Below are positions 17,442 through 28,343 of a stretch of DNA of 64,000 nucleotides, one piece after another. Every line of letters begins with the position of its first letter. Position 1 is the first letter of the stretch. The position numbers and the translations under genes were made by a program. Below the pieces are notes generated by a model. It was not told the DNA's origin, did no database searches, and saw nothing but the letters and a program-made list of their open reading frames with translations. Origin of the DNA: Spirochaetaceae bacterium bin103 (GTDB lineage: Bacteria > Spirochaetota > Spirochaetia > SZUA-6 > Bin103); the NCBI GenBank assembly GCA_002238925.1, contig MPNH01000001.1:124001-188000 (forward strand). The letters run 5' to 3'.

Positions 17442-18350
17442 ATGGACGGCGCCGCGATGGGCGGTGCCGCCGCGGACGGAATGGTGCTGCTGGACAAACC
17501 GGTAGGGATTAGCAGTTTCCGGTGCCTTGGACGGGTCAAGCGGGTGCTGGGCACGCGCCGCGTCGGACACGTCGGTACGCTCGACCCATTCGCCAGCGGC
17601 CTGCTCGGCGCCGTTGCCGGCCGCGCCACCCGTCTCGCCGGGCTGTTGAGCGGACTCGACAAGCGCTATCTGGCTACCATCCGCTTCGGCCTCGAAACCG
17701 ACACCCTCGATCCCGAGGGCGTCGTGGTCCATGAGGCGCCAATACCGGACCTGGACGCCATCCGCCACGCGCTGCCTGCCTTGACCGGGCGTTTGCGCCA
17801 GCGTCCGCCCGCTTTTTCTGCCGTTCAGGTAGCGGGCCGGCGAGCCTACGCCCTCGCGCGGCGCGGCGAGGCACCCGTGCTGCCGTTGCGCGATGTAACC
17901 GTAACGGGCGCGAAGCTGATCGACTGGCAGCCACCGGATCTGACCGTGGAGTTGACCTGCAGCGCCGGTACGTACGTGCGTTCCTGGGCTCGCGACCTGG
18001 CCGCGGCCGCGGCGTCGCGCGCATATGTGACACAGCTGCGGCGCCTGTCCATCGGTCCGTTCGACTGCCGCCATTCGGTGGTGCCGGACGACTTCGAGCG
18101 CAATCATCTGTTGCCTCCGGCAGCGTTCGTGAGACGGCTGCCGGGAGTGCAGACGGTCCGGATCCGGCCGCAGTTTCGCCGCGCGCTGGTACATGGCCAG
18201 GCGGTTGGCGGGCATTTCTTCACCGCCGATCCGGCACCGGGAGCCAACTTCTACGCCGCCCTGGATGAAAACGATATCCTGCTCGCCGTGCTGCGATGGC
18301 ATCCCGCCGGTGGCCAATGGAGTTACGCCGGTGTGTTCGCGGACCGCTGA
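17442..18350 (+). CDS. truB: tRNA pseudouridine-55 synthase TruB
   Basis: TruB converts U55 in the tRNA T-loop to pseudouridine. The core begins MVLLDKPVGISSF, then RRVGHVGTLDPFASGLL with the catalytic Asp in the GTLDP motif, RPPAFSAVQVAGRRAY, and the SAGTYVRSWARDL segment. ATG 17442 is the best start; the frame is open back to 17352 within rbfA, but those codons add no similarity. About 17 Ala/Gly-rich residues precede the conserved core. A C-terminal extension (from about 230) includes a PUA-like RALVHGQAV segment. The length of 302 residues is normal. Confidence 0.93.
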   Translation: MDGAAMGGAAADGMVLLDKPVGISSFRCLGRVKRVLGTRRVGHVGTLDPFASGLLGAVAGRATRLAGLLSGLDKRYLATIRFGLETDTLDPEGVVVHEAPIPDLDAIRHALPALTGRLRQRPPAFSAVQVAGRRAYALARRGEAPVLPLRDVTVTGAKLIDWQPPDLTVELTCSAGTYVRSWARDLAAAAASRAYVTQLRRLSIGPFDCRHSVVPDDFERNHLLPPAAFVRRLPGVQTVRIRPQFRRALVHGQAVGGHFFTADPAPGANFYAALDENDILLAVLRWHPAGGQWSYAGVFADR

Positions 18351-18363
18351 GGCACGGCCGCGC

Positions 18364-19272
18364 ATGGTTACCACCACCTGGTCGGCGCTGATCGGAGGCA
18401 GCGCGCCGATCGCCGGTCCGGCAGCACTCACCATTGGCACATTCGACGGAATTCACCTGGGCCATCGCGAAATTCTCCGCCAACTCAAGGTGCGGGCGGA
18501 GCACCTCGGCCGCGGCGGCGGACATGCAGCGAGCTGCGTCGTGCTGACCTTCCGGCAACACCCTCGCGCCGTGCTGACCGGTCGTCATCCGGGCAACCTG
18601 ACCACGCAGCGTCAGCGGCACGCGCAGTTTGCCGCCGTTGGCGTAACCCACCTGGTGATGATTGACTTTTCCGCCGGTTTTAGTAGACTAACAGGGCGGG
18701 AGTTTGTCGCCGCGTTGTGCAGCGGCATGGCTCTCCAGACTTTGGTGGTCGGTGGAGATTTTCGTTGCGGCCGTGGACGAGACACCGACGTAAGTGAATT
18801 GCAACGGTTGTTGGCTCCCGCCGGGGTTCGCGTGGAAGCGGTTCCCCCGGTGATCGCGGGCGGTTCTGCGGTAAGCAGTACCCGGATTCGGGCTGCCGTG
18901 CGGGACGGAGATTTCGCATTGACCCAAGATATGATGGGCCGTCCGTTCGAGGTTGATCTGCGCCCTGCTGGTTCCGGTATGGATTCCCGCGGGATTACGC
19001 TTGCGGAACTTGGTATTCCCGGTGAACGAGCGTTCGCCGTAGCGGTGGACCTCCTCGAGCAGGTCTTGCCCAAGCCGGGCTCCTACTCCGTTTCTGCGGT
19101 CTTCCCGGACGGAGCCCCGGTATCGACAGTCGCCGAGGTTACGGCTGACCAGATCAGCGCTGCCTTGCCGGAACGGATACGCGAGATTCCGGCGGCGTTG
19201 CGCTTTCACCGCCGCTTGGAACGGCGGTTGCCCGGTGGCATTCAGGCCACATCAAGCATACAGGAGAAGTAA
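18364..19272 (+). CDS. ribF: RibF-type FAD synthetase; riboflavin kinase half poorly conserved
   Basis: The N-terminal nucleotidyltransferase half is clear: LTIGTFDGIHLGHREIL holds the ATP-binding H-x-G-H, VVLTFRQHPRAVL follows, and SSTRIRAAVRDGDF is the family ISST-R motif. The C-terminal half should be riboflavin kinase. Its expected G-(F/Y)-PTAN motif and later G-RPTF motif are not recognisable; only fragments such as MMGRPFEV and LPKPGSYSVSAVF line up. FMN adenylyltransferase activity is therefore well supported, and kinase activity uncertain. ATG 18364 follows the truB stop by 13 bases. The 302-residue length is close to normal, so the kinase half is diverged rather than deleted. Confidence 0.85.
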   Translation: MVTTTWSALIGGSAPIAGPAALTIGTFDGIHLGHREILRQLKVRAEHLGRGGGHAASCVVLTFRQHPRAVLTGRHPGNLTTQRQRHAQFAAVGVTHLVMIDFSAGFSRLTGREFVAALCSGMALQTLVVGGDFRCGRGRDTDVSELQRLLAPAGVRVEAVPPVIAGGSAVSSTRIRAAVRDGDFALTQDMMGRPFEVDLRPAGSGMDSRGITLAELGIPGERAFAVAVDLLEQVLPKPGSYSVSAVFPDGAPVSTVAEVTADQISAALPERIREIPAALRFHRRLERRLPGGIQATSSIQEK

Positions 19273-19278
19273 GGAACA

Positions 19279-19560
19279 TTGGCTCTCGATACCCAGGAAG
19301 TTAGCGAAATCATCAGCAAGTTCGGCGCCCACGACAAGGAGCCCGGACGTGATACCGGACGGACCGAGGTGCAGATCGCACTGCTGACCAGGCGGATTCA
19401 GCAGTTGACCGAGCACTTCCGCGATCATAAGAAGGACCATGCGTCGCGGCGCGGTCTGCTGAAGCTGGTCGGCAAGCGCCGCCGGTTGCTGCGCTACCTG
19501 CGCAACGCCAGCCCGGAGCGCTACCGCTCCACCCTGGCTGCGCTCGGCCTGCGCCGCTGA
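19279..19560 (+). CDS. rpsO: Small-subunit ribosomal protein S15 (TTG start)
   Basis: S15 binds 16S rRNA early in 30S assembly. The 93-residue protein has [32 protein letters not shown] and LLRYLRN, all typical. The start is TTG at 19279: family proteins begin MAL(D/S), there is no ATG nearby, and a purine-rich AGGAGAAGTAAGGA region lies just upstream. The gene is six bases after ribF and 38 before pnp. The rpsO-pnp pair is conserved across many bacteria. Confidence 0.96.
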   Translation: MALDTQEVSEIISKFGAHDKEPGRDTGRTEVQIALLTRRIQQLTEHFRDHKKDHASRRGLLKLVGKRRRLLRYLRNASPERYRSTLAALGLRR

Positions 19561-19598
19561 CCGCGTCCGCCGAAACGAAACACACAAGGACTTATTCA

Positions 19599-21952
<2,354 letters not shown>

Positions 21953-21956
<4 letters not shown>

Positions 21957-23212
21957 TCGAGCGGGGGACGCTCGCCAACGGCGTCACCCTGCTGTGCGAG
22001 CCGGTGACCACGACCGAAACGTGTGCCATCGGCTTCTGGTTTCCCACCGGTTCGCGCGACGAGCGGCGCCATGAACGCGGGCTTTCGCACTTCCTTGAGC
22101 ACATGCTGTTCAAGGGCACCGAGTGCCGCTCGGCGCTCGATATTGCGGTGCAGATCGATCGCGTGGGGGGCAACATCAATGCCTTCACCGACCGGGAGAC
22201 CACCTGCTTCTACTGTACGCTGCCGGCGGCGCATGCCGACCTGGCGGTGGAAGTGTTGTGCGACATGGTCAGTTCGGCGACCCTGGCCGAGGCGGACATC
22301 GAGAAAGAGAAGGTGGTGGTGTGCAATGAAATCCGCGCCGCCGACGACTCTCCCGAAGAGCAGAGCTACCAGTTGTTCCTGGAACGGATGTGGGGCGCCC
22401 ATCCGCTGGCCGTCCGGGTGGCCGGCACGGAAGCGGACGTGCAGCGCACCGACAGAGACGCGCTCGCCGCGTTCTACCGGCACCGGTATCATCCAGGCAA
22501 CCTGATGGTGACTGCCGCCGGAGATGTGAACTGCGACGCCGTGGCGAGCACGGTGAGCGAACGGCTGGCCGCGGGCGGCGAACCGACCGCCGCCGAGCCT
22601 CGGGTGCCGCCGGCGCAGCGCCGCGCGCAGGACTTCGCCGACAGTGACTTCCAGCAGGCGCAGATCTATGCCGCGACCACGCTGCCGCCCGGCACCGCTC
22701 CGGCGACTTACTACGCGCTCCTGGTGCTGTCTACCGCGTTCGGCGAATCGATGAGTTCCCGCCTGTTCCAGCGCATCCGTGAGGACGAAGGGCTGTGCTA
22801 TTCTGTGGAGACCTTCCGCAGTCATTACTCGGACGTGTGGAAGTGGGGGATTTACGCCAACGCGCTCCCGGAACTCACCGCGCGGCTGCTGGCGGCCTTG
22901 AACGAGGAATTGCACCGGCTTGCGGACCACCCGCCGACGGTGAGCGAGGTGGACGACGCGATCAGTCACCTCACCGGGAGCATGGTGTTTGCCAAGGAGG
23001 ACATGGAGACGCGCATGAAGCGCATCGCCGGACAATACCAGCTCTTCGGCGACGTAACGGAGTTGGACCAGGCGGCGCACCTGCTGCAATCGATTACCGC
23101 CGATGATGTCGCCGCCATCACGGCCCGGCTCCTGCAGCCCGGTCACTTCAATCTCCTGGTGTACGGTGCCGGGGAGTCGAACGGACCGGGGCAGGCGCCG
23201 TTCGACTGGTAG
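21953..23212 (+). CDS. M16-family zinc peptidase
   Basis: The 419-residue protein is a single-subunit-size M16 (pitrilysin/processing-peptidase) enzyme. GLSHFLEHMLFKGT contains the inverted zinc motif HxxEH, and EKVVVCNEIRAADDSPEE carries the third-ligand Glu in the usual place. The inactive second half follows, with FGESMSSRLFQRIREDEGLCYSV as the typical C-terminal-domain signature. The TTG start at 21953 overlaps the pnp stop; similarity begins at once (TLANGVTLLCEPV), leaving no room for a signal peptide, so it is probably cytoplasmic. M16 genes commonly follow pnp in other bacteria. The substrate is unknown. Confidence 0.92.
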
Positions 23213-23299
23213 CTCCCGCTGGCGGCCCGCACGTACAGCCGTTCGCCGATCGGGGCTCTGCTTCAAGTCCGGTATGCCGCGCTGGCGGCGGCCGTCGTT

Positions 23300-24817
23300 G
23301 TGTTGCTGTGCGCTACCGTTGCCGGCGCACAGTCGGACCTCGATCCACTGCCGGCAGAGTTGCTCGATGCGGCTCGTTCGGCGCTGGCGCAGGGTGCGCA
23401 CGACTCGGCTGCGGCAAACCTGCGCCAGCTTCGGCTGCTCCATCCCGAGTCGCCGCTGGTGGCCGAGTCGTTGCTGCTGGCCGCCCAGGTCGCCGCGGCG
23501 CAGGACAACCCGTACCGGGAGCGGTTTCTGCTCACTGAAGCGCGCCGCACGGTACGTGGCTTCGCGGCATCCGGCGTACTGGACGCCGGCGCCGCCGCCG
23601 GTATGCGCACGGCGATTGCGCAGCGGCTCGGCGAGCTGCTGGAGCAGGATCGCGATTACGAAGGTGCGTTGCGCAATTTCACCGAGGGCATCGCCCTGCT
23701 GGCGGCACGCGCCAGGACCGCCTCCTCGCCGGCCGAGCGGCGCGATCTCGCCCATCTGCGGCTCGCCGCTGCCCGGCTGACCCATCGATACGGCGTTGGG
23801 CCGAACGGCGATGCCGAACGCTACTTTGATCAGATAGACCCCGCTCAACTCACCGGAGAAGCGTCCGAGACCTACCGCGAGCTGGCCCGGGCGCTGATGT
23901 GGAACTACCTCACGCCGCGCGAGCTCGGCCTCGAGGACGCCAACATTTCGGCCATTGCCACCGATGGCGACGACGTGTGGGTGGGGAGTTGGACGGGCGG
24001 ACTTGCACGTTATACCCACTCCACCGGGCAGCAGTCCGTGTTCAGCGAGGGGCCGCGGTCGCTGATGTCGTTGCGCGTGCGCGACATCGAGACGGTAGAT
24101 GACTACATCTGGGTCGGTACCGATCGAGGCCTGTCCGTGTACGCGTTGGCGAGCAGCCGCTGGCGTCACGAACTGACCATCGGTGACGAACAGGAGCCGG
24201 TCGCCCTGGCGGCCATTGCCACCGCCGGCGACACCGTATTCGCGGGTACGCTTGGACAGGGGTTGTGGCGCGACGACGGCACCGGCTGGCATGCCCTCGA
24301 AGGGGCTCTGCCGGGATCGTTCATCACTGCCTTGCAGGTGGTGGGCGATACGCTGTGGATCGGGACGATCGATCTCGGTCTGGTCAGTCTCGACCTGGCG
24401 AGCGGCGCCGTGCGCAGTTTCGACGAGATCAATCCCGGCCTTGGACCGCAAAATGTCACCGCCATCGAGCCGGGCGCCGACCGGGCGCTGTGGATCACCA
24501 CCTTCGGCGCCGGCGTGTATCGCTGGCAGCCGGAGGCCAACCGCATTTCGCACTTCAGCGCGGCCGGCGGTGAGCTTCCGGACGACTGGGTGCTTTCAGG
24601 TGCCATGGGCGACAACGGCATGTACTTCGGCACGTTCGGCGGCGGCGTCGCGCACTACTCGCAGCCGGGCGGCTCCTGGTCGGTGATCAGCCTGGCGCAC
24701 GGGCTGCCATCGCTCAATGTGGCAGTAGTGACGGCCGTCCGCGGCAGCGTCTACTTCGGCACTCTTGGCGGCGGGGTGGCCGTACTGTCGGAACGGCGCA
24801 GCGTGCACGGTCTCTAG
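23300..24817 (+). CDS. Exported helical-repeat plus beta-propeller protein; true start uncertain
   Basis: Two parts are visible. An N-terminal alpha-helical TPR-like region (about residues 10-180) has SALAQGAHDSAAANLRQL and PESPLVAESLLLAAQVAA. A C-terminal propeller has repeated blades such as DDVWVGSWTGGLARY, DYIWVGTDRGLSVY, DTVFAGTLGQGLWR and GSVYFGTLGGGVAV, like two-component-regulator propeller repeats. GTG 23300 is the first standard start codon, but the frame continues upstream to the M16 stop. Those codons encode a better signal-peptide n-region (QVRYAALAAAVVV) in front of LLCATVAGAQS. Start codons there would have to be CTG (23258 or 23219). Probably periplasmic or surface-attached. 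Function unknown. Confidence 0.75.
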   Translation: MLLCATVAGAQSDLDPLPAELLDAARSALAQGAHDSAAANLRQLRLLHPESPLVAESLLLAAQVAAAQDNPYRERFLLTEARRTVRGFAASGVLDAGAAAGMRTAIAQRLGELLEQDRDYEGALRNFTEGIALLAARARTASSPAERRDLAHLRLAAARLTHRYGVGPNGDAERYFDQIDPAQLTGEASETYRELARALMWNYLTPRELGLEDANISAIATDGDDVWVGSWTGGLARYTHSTGQQSVFSEGPRSLMSLRVRDIETVDDYIWVGTDRGLSVYALASSRWRHELTIGDEQEPVALAAIATAGDTVFAGTLGQGLWRDDGTGWHALEGALPGSFITALQVVGDTLWIGTIDLGLVSLDLASGAVRSFDEINPGLGPQNVTAIEPGADRALWITTFGAGVYRWQPEANRISHFSAAGGELPDDWVLSGAMGDNGMYFGTFGGGVAHYSQPGGSWSVISLAHGLPSLNVAVVTAVRGSVYFGTLGGGVAVLSERRSVHGL

Positions 24818-24827
24818 CAGGTCGGTC

Positions 24828-26123
24828 ATGAGGGGCAGCAGACTACTGATGCGTTACGTGGCGCGCGAGTTTGTGCTCTGGTTCGCCGCCGCGTTTCTGT
24901 TCTTCTTCTCGATCTTCTTCGTGAACGTGCTGTTGGTTACTGCCACCGACATCATGGCCAAGCAGGTTCCGATCGAGGACGTGGTGCGCCTGGTGACGTA
25001 TTCTCTTCCGCAGATCGTCCACCTTTCGTTTCCGTTCTCCACGCTGCTCGCCGCGCTGCTCGTCCTGGGCCGGTTGAGCGGCGACCGCGAACTGATCGCC
25101 GTGCAGGCGCTGGGTATTCCACTGTCGCGGGGACTCGCGCCGATCGTCGGATTCGGCATGCTGTTCGCCGGCTTGTCATTTGCCACCAACGACATGCTGC
25201 TGCCGGCGAGCACCATCGAATTCAATCGTGTGTACCGCAGCATCATCTACCGGAACCCTGGTTTGGAGCTGGAGCCTGACAGCGTCAAGCAATTCGAAGA
25301 CACTGCAATCGTGACCGGTGAACTGGCCGGTGAGGCGTTGCGCGACATCACCATCCTGGACCGCGACTCGTCCGGCGAACTGCGCGTGATCACCGCGCGC
25401 GACCTTCGTCTCGTGGACAGCGGGCAGCAGACGGGCGTGATCACCCTGCGGCTCGGCGACGTGTTTACCCACCTGAGCGGGTCCGGTCGCGGGGACTTCG
25501 AATACGTCAGTGCCGATGTCCTCGATTACCAGATCGTGCTTCCGGAAATCATCGAGGCGCTGGTCGACATCGGCCCCGGTGAGCAGAGTTCACGCGACGT
25601 GTGGCGGTCGATTACCGAATTGCGCGGCGATTGGCAGCGGGAACGCGACCGTATTCGCAGCGGCTTGGCATACGCACTGCTGTTCGATCTGGCGGCCGTG
25701 ACCGAGGGTAGTGAGCTGCCCGCGCCGGCGCAACGGGCGTCGTGGCTGGGTGAGCGGCGCGAGCGCTTGCAAGGCGGGCTGCGCAAGTTGATCGACGCCG
25801 ACGGTGAGCGCCATGGTCGCGAGCTGCGCAACCACCTGTTCGAGTTTCACAAGAAGGTGGCCGTGCCGGCTGGTTGCCTGGTGTTCACGCTGTTCGCGAT
25901 ACCCGCCGGCCTGTTGGTGCCGCGTAGCGGACGCGCCTATGGCCTGCTGGTGGGAATGGGAGTGTTGGTCATCTACTGGGCACTGCTGGTCTCTGCCCAT
26001 AGCGGCGGGCTGCGATTTCGATTGAGCCCCGCGGTTGCCGTGTGGACGCCCAACCTGGTTGTCCTGACGCTCGCCGCGGGCATCTGGGGTATCAGACGTT
26101 GGCGGCGCGGCTTCAACGGCTGA
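24828..26123 (+). CDS. lptF: LPS-export permease LptF
   Basis: LptF forms the inner-membrane LptB2FG transporter with LptG and moves lipopolysaccharide out of the membrane. The 431-residue protein starts at ATG 24828 (RLLMRYVAREFVLWFAAAF). It has three N-terminal membrane segments, a periplasmic beta-jellyroll region (about 150-260) and three C-terminal segments starting VAVPAGCLVFTLFAIPAGLL. It is longer than typical LptF (about 360) because a charged helical insert of about 80 residues (DWQRERDRIRSGL to RHGRELRNHLFEF) precedes the fourth membrane segment. It overlaps lptG by 25 bases. lptF-lptG next to tgt also occurs in treponemes. Confidence 0.9.
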   Translation: MRGSRLLMRYVAREFVLWFAAAFLFFFSIFFVNVLLVTATDIMAKQVPIEDVVRLVTYSLPQIVHLSFPFSTLLAALLVLGRLSGDRELIAVQALGIPLSRGLAPIVGFGMLFAGLSFATNDMLLPASTIEFNRVYRSIIYRNPGLELEPDSVKQFEDTAIVTGELAGEALRDITILDRDSSGELRVITARDLRLVDSGQQTGVITLRLGDVFTHLSGSGRGDFEYVSADVLDYQIVLPEIIEALVDIGPGEQSSRDVWRSITELRGDWQRERDRIRSGLAYALLFDLAAVTEGSELPAPAQRASWLGERRERLQGGLRKLIDADGERHGRELRNHLFEFHKKVAVPAGCLVFTLFAIPAGLLVPRSGRAYGLLVGMGVLVIYWALLVSAHSGGLRFRLSPAVAVWTPNLVVLTLAAGIWGIRRWRRGFNG

Positions 26124-27187
26124 TCCTGGCGTCGTTGCTGCCGGTGTTCGGCATCGCGGTGCTGTTTTTCGTCCTGATTATCGAGCTGGCGGACATCTCG
26201 CCGCAGATCTACCGGTACGTGTCTTCCGGGGTCGCTCCGGAAGTCGTGGCGCAGATCATCCTGCTCTACCTGCCCACGTGCATCGTGTACGCGGTTCCGC
26301 TCGCGCTGCTGTTTTCGGTCGCCTACACGCTCGGCTCCTACTATGCACGCAACGAACTGGTCGCGATGTTCGGCGCCGGGGTCAGTCTGCGGCGCCTCAT
26401 CATCCCCATACTGGGCACCGGCTTGCTGCTGAGCGTCGGCCTGTTCCTGTTCGAGGACGCGGTAGCGATCGATACGTTGCGCAGGAAGAACCAGCTGCAC
26501 CGCTCCGTGCTCGGGATTCAGCTTCGGCTGGACAACTTCGACGTCACCGTAACGAGCGCTACCGGCCGGCTGGTGTATCACGCCGCCAGGTACGATGACG
26601 AGGCGGCAGAACTGACCGACGTGGTGGTGGTGGAGCGTGACGGCGACGGCGGCATCGTGCGGCGCGTCGACGCCGAACGCGCGCGCTGGGATGGCGACCG
26701 ATGGCAGTTTGAAGATCTGCGCCTGTTTCGCTGGCAGGACACCGGGCAAGGCCGGGTGATGGTAGAGGAGCAGATGGCAAGCCTGTCGGTTGAGGGCTTC
26801 GGAGACGGTCCGGCGACGTTCCGGCGCGGCAACCGCGAGGTATCGGAGATGCGCTACCTGGACGCGATGCATTGGGTGGAGACGCTGCGCCTGGCGGGCC
26901 GCGATTTCCGGGGGCCCCTGACCGAGGCGTATGGGAAGATCGGCTTCGCGACCACTCCGCTGGCGGTCGCCCTCATCGCGGCAACGGCGGGCGGGTTGTT
27001 GCGCCGCAACATCATGCTCATGAGCCTGCTGCTCTCCCTGGGCATTGCCGTGGTGTTCTACGTGCTGCGGCTGGCGGGCGGAATACTGGCGGAGAACGGC
27101 TTGGTTTCGCCGGAGGTCGGCGCGTTCGCGGCGGTGTTGCTGTTTCTCCTGACCGGGCTGCTGCTGTTGCAGTTGGCACGCACCTGA
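26099..27187 (+). CDS. lptG: LPS-export permease LptG
   Basis: This is the partner permease of LptF, with the same layout: N-terminal membrane segments (LILASLLPVFGIAVLFFVLII, then VPLALLFSVAYTLGSYYA), a periplasmic domain (about 140-250), and C-terminal segments including AVALIAATAGGLL and AAVLLFLLTGLLLLQ. The cytoplasmic loop NELVAMFGAGVSLRRL is the coupling helix region that contacts the ATPase LptB. I choose TTG 26099 because it gives the short basic N-terminus MAARLQRLILAS typical of the family; upstream codons overlap lptF more deeply. The 362-residue length is normal. lptB is not in the window. Confidence 0.88.
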   Translation: MAARLQRLILASLLPVFGIAVLFFVLIIELADISPQIYRYVSSGVAPEVVAQIILLYLPTCIVYAVPLALLFSVAYTLGSYYARNELVAMFGAGVSLRRLIIPILGTGLLLSVGLFLFEDAVAIDTLRRKNQLHRSVLGIQLRLDNFDVTVTSATGRLVYHAARYDDEAAELTDVVVVERDGDGGIVRRVDAERARWDGDRWQFEDLRLFRWQDTGQGRVMVEEQMASLSVEGFGDGPATFRRGNREVSEMRYLDAMHWVETLRLAGRDFRGPLTEAYGKIGFATTPLAVALIAATAGGLLRRNIMLMSLLLSLGIAVVFYVLRLAGGILAENGLVSPEVGAFAAVLLFLLTGLLLLQLART

Positions 27188-27197
27188 GCGGCGCTGC

Positions 27198-28343
27198 ATG
27201 CGGTTTGCAGTCGATCAGCTCGACCCGCACGGCACCGCGCGCGGAGGCAGGATGGTGCTGGGCGGTACGGAGTTGCGCACCCCGGTGTTCATGCCGGTGG
27301 CGACCAGCGCATCCCTGAAGGGGCTGTGGCCCGACGACCTCGACTCGCTCGGTTACCGGATCGTGCTCAGCAACACGTACCACCTGTACGTGCGTCCGGG
27401 CATTCCGCGCATTCGCCAGGCGGGCGGCCTGCATCGGTTCATGGCTTGGGACGGCGCGATCCTGACCGACTCCGGCGGCTTCCAGGTGTTCTCCCTGGCA
27501 ACCTTGCGCAAGGTGGAGGAGGGCGGGGTGCGCTTCCGTTCGCACCTTGATGGGGCGCCGCTCCTGTTCACGCCCGCGGGGGTGGTGGCCAGCCAGCTCG
27601 GACTAGGCAGCGACATCCTGATGCCGCTCGACGTGTGCACCGAGGCGGCGGCGGGCAGGGGCGAGGCCGAGCGCGCCGCGGAACTGACCTACCGGTGGGC
27701 GGCGGCAAGCCGCGCCGAGTGGCTTGCCGCCCGCGATTCGGCCGCCGATGGCCGGCAGGTTGGCTCGCTGTTCGGCATTGTGCAGGGCCACTTTCACGCC
27801 GACCTGCGCCGCCGCTCCGCGGATCAGCTTGGCTCGCTCGATCTGCCGGGTTACGCCGTCGGCGGACTGTCGGTTGGCGAGAGCCGTGCCCGATTCCTGG
27901 AGTTCCTCGCCCTGTCGGTGCAACTGCTGCCGGCCGACCGTCCCCGCTACGTGATGGGCGTGGGCAGCCCCGACTATGCCATCGAGGCGGTGGCGGCCGG
28001 GGCCGATATGTTCGACTGCGTCTATCCCACGCGCGTTGCCCGGAACGCCCGCGCCCTGACCTTGAGTGGACCGCTGTCGCTACGCACCGCGGGCGCCGGG
28101 GCGAGCGACGAACCGATCGAAAGCGCGTGCGGATGCCGGGTGTGCCGGCGCTTCAGCCGCGGTTACCTGCGCCACCTGTTCAACCAGCGCGAGATCATGG
28201 CAGCGGTGCTGACCACGTACCATAATCTGGCCTTCATGGCACGGTTGATGGAAGACACCCGGGCCGCTATTGGCAACGGCACGTTCGCTGCGTTCCGGCG
28301 CCGCTTTCTGGCCGATTATCTCCGGGAGGACGACCACGGATAG
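27198..28343 (+). CDS. tgt: Queuine tRNA-ribosyltransferase (tRNA-guanine transglycosylase)
   Basis: Tgt exchanges guanine-34 for the queuosine precursor in tRNAs with GUN anticodons. Visible signatures are VLSNTYHLYVRPG, DSGGFQVFSL (catalytic Asp near residue 91), YAVGGLSVGE, and MFDCVYPTRVAR with the nucleophile Asp near 272. The C-terminal zinc site is CGCRVC near residue 311 plus a later YHNL His. Size 381 matches the family. It starts 10 bases after lptG. No other queuosine-pathway gene is in view. Confidence 0.95.
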   Translation: MRFAVDQLDPHGTARGGRMVLGGTELRTPVFMPVATSASLKGLWPDDLDSLGYRIVLSNTYHLYVRPGIPRIRQAGGLHRFMAWDGAILTDSGGFQVFSLATLRKVEEGGVRFRSHLDGAPLLFTPAGVVASQLGLGSDILMPLDVCTEAAAGRGEAERAAELTYRWAAASRAEWLAARDSAADGRQVGSLFGIVQGHFHADLRRRSADQLGSLDLPGYAVGGLSVGESRARFLEFLALSVQLLPADRPRYVMGVGSPDYAIEAVAAGADMFDCVYPTRVARNARALTLSGPLSLRTAGAGASDEPIESACGCRVCRRFSRGYLRHLFNQREIMAAVLTTYHNLAFMARLMEDTRAAIGNGTFAAFRRRFLADYLREDDHG

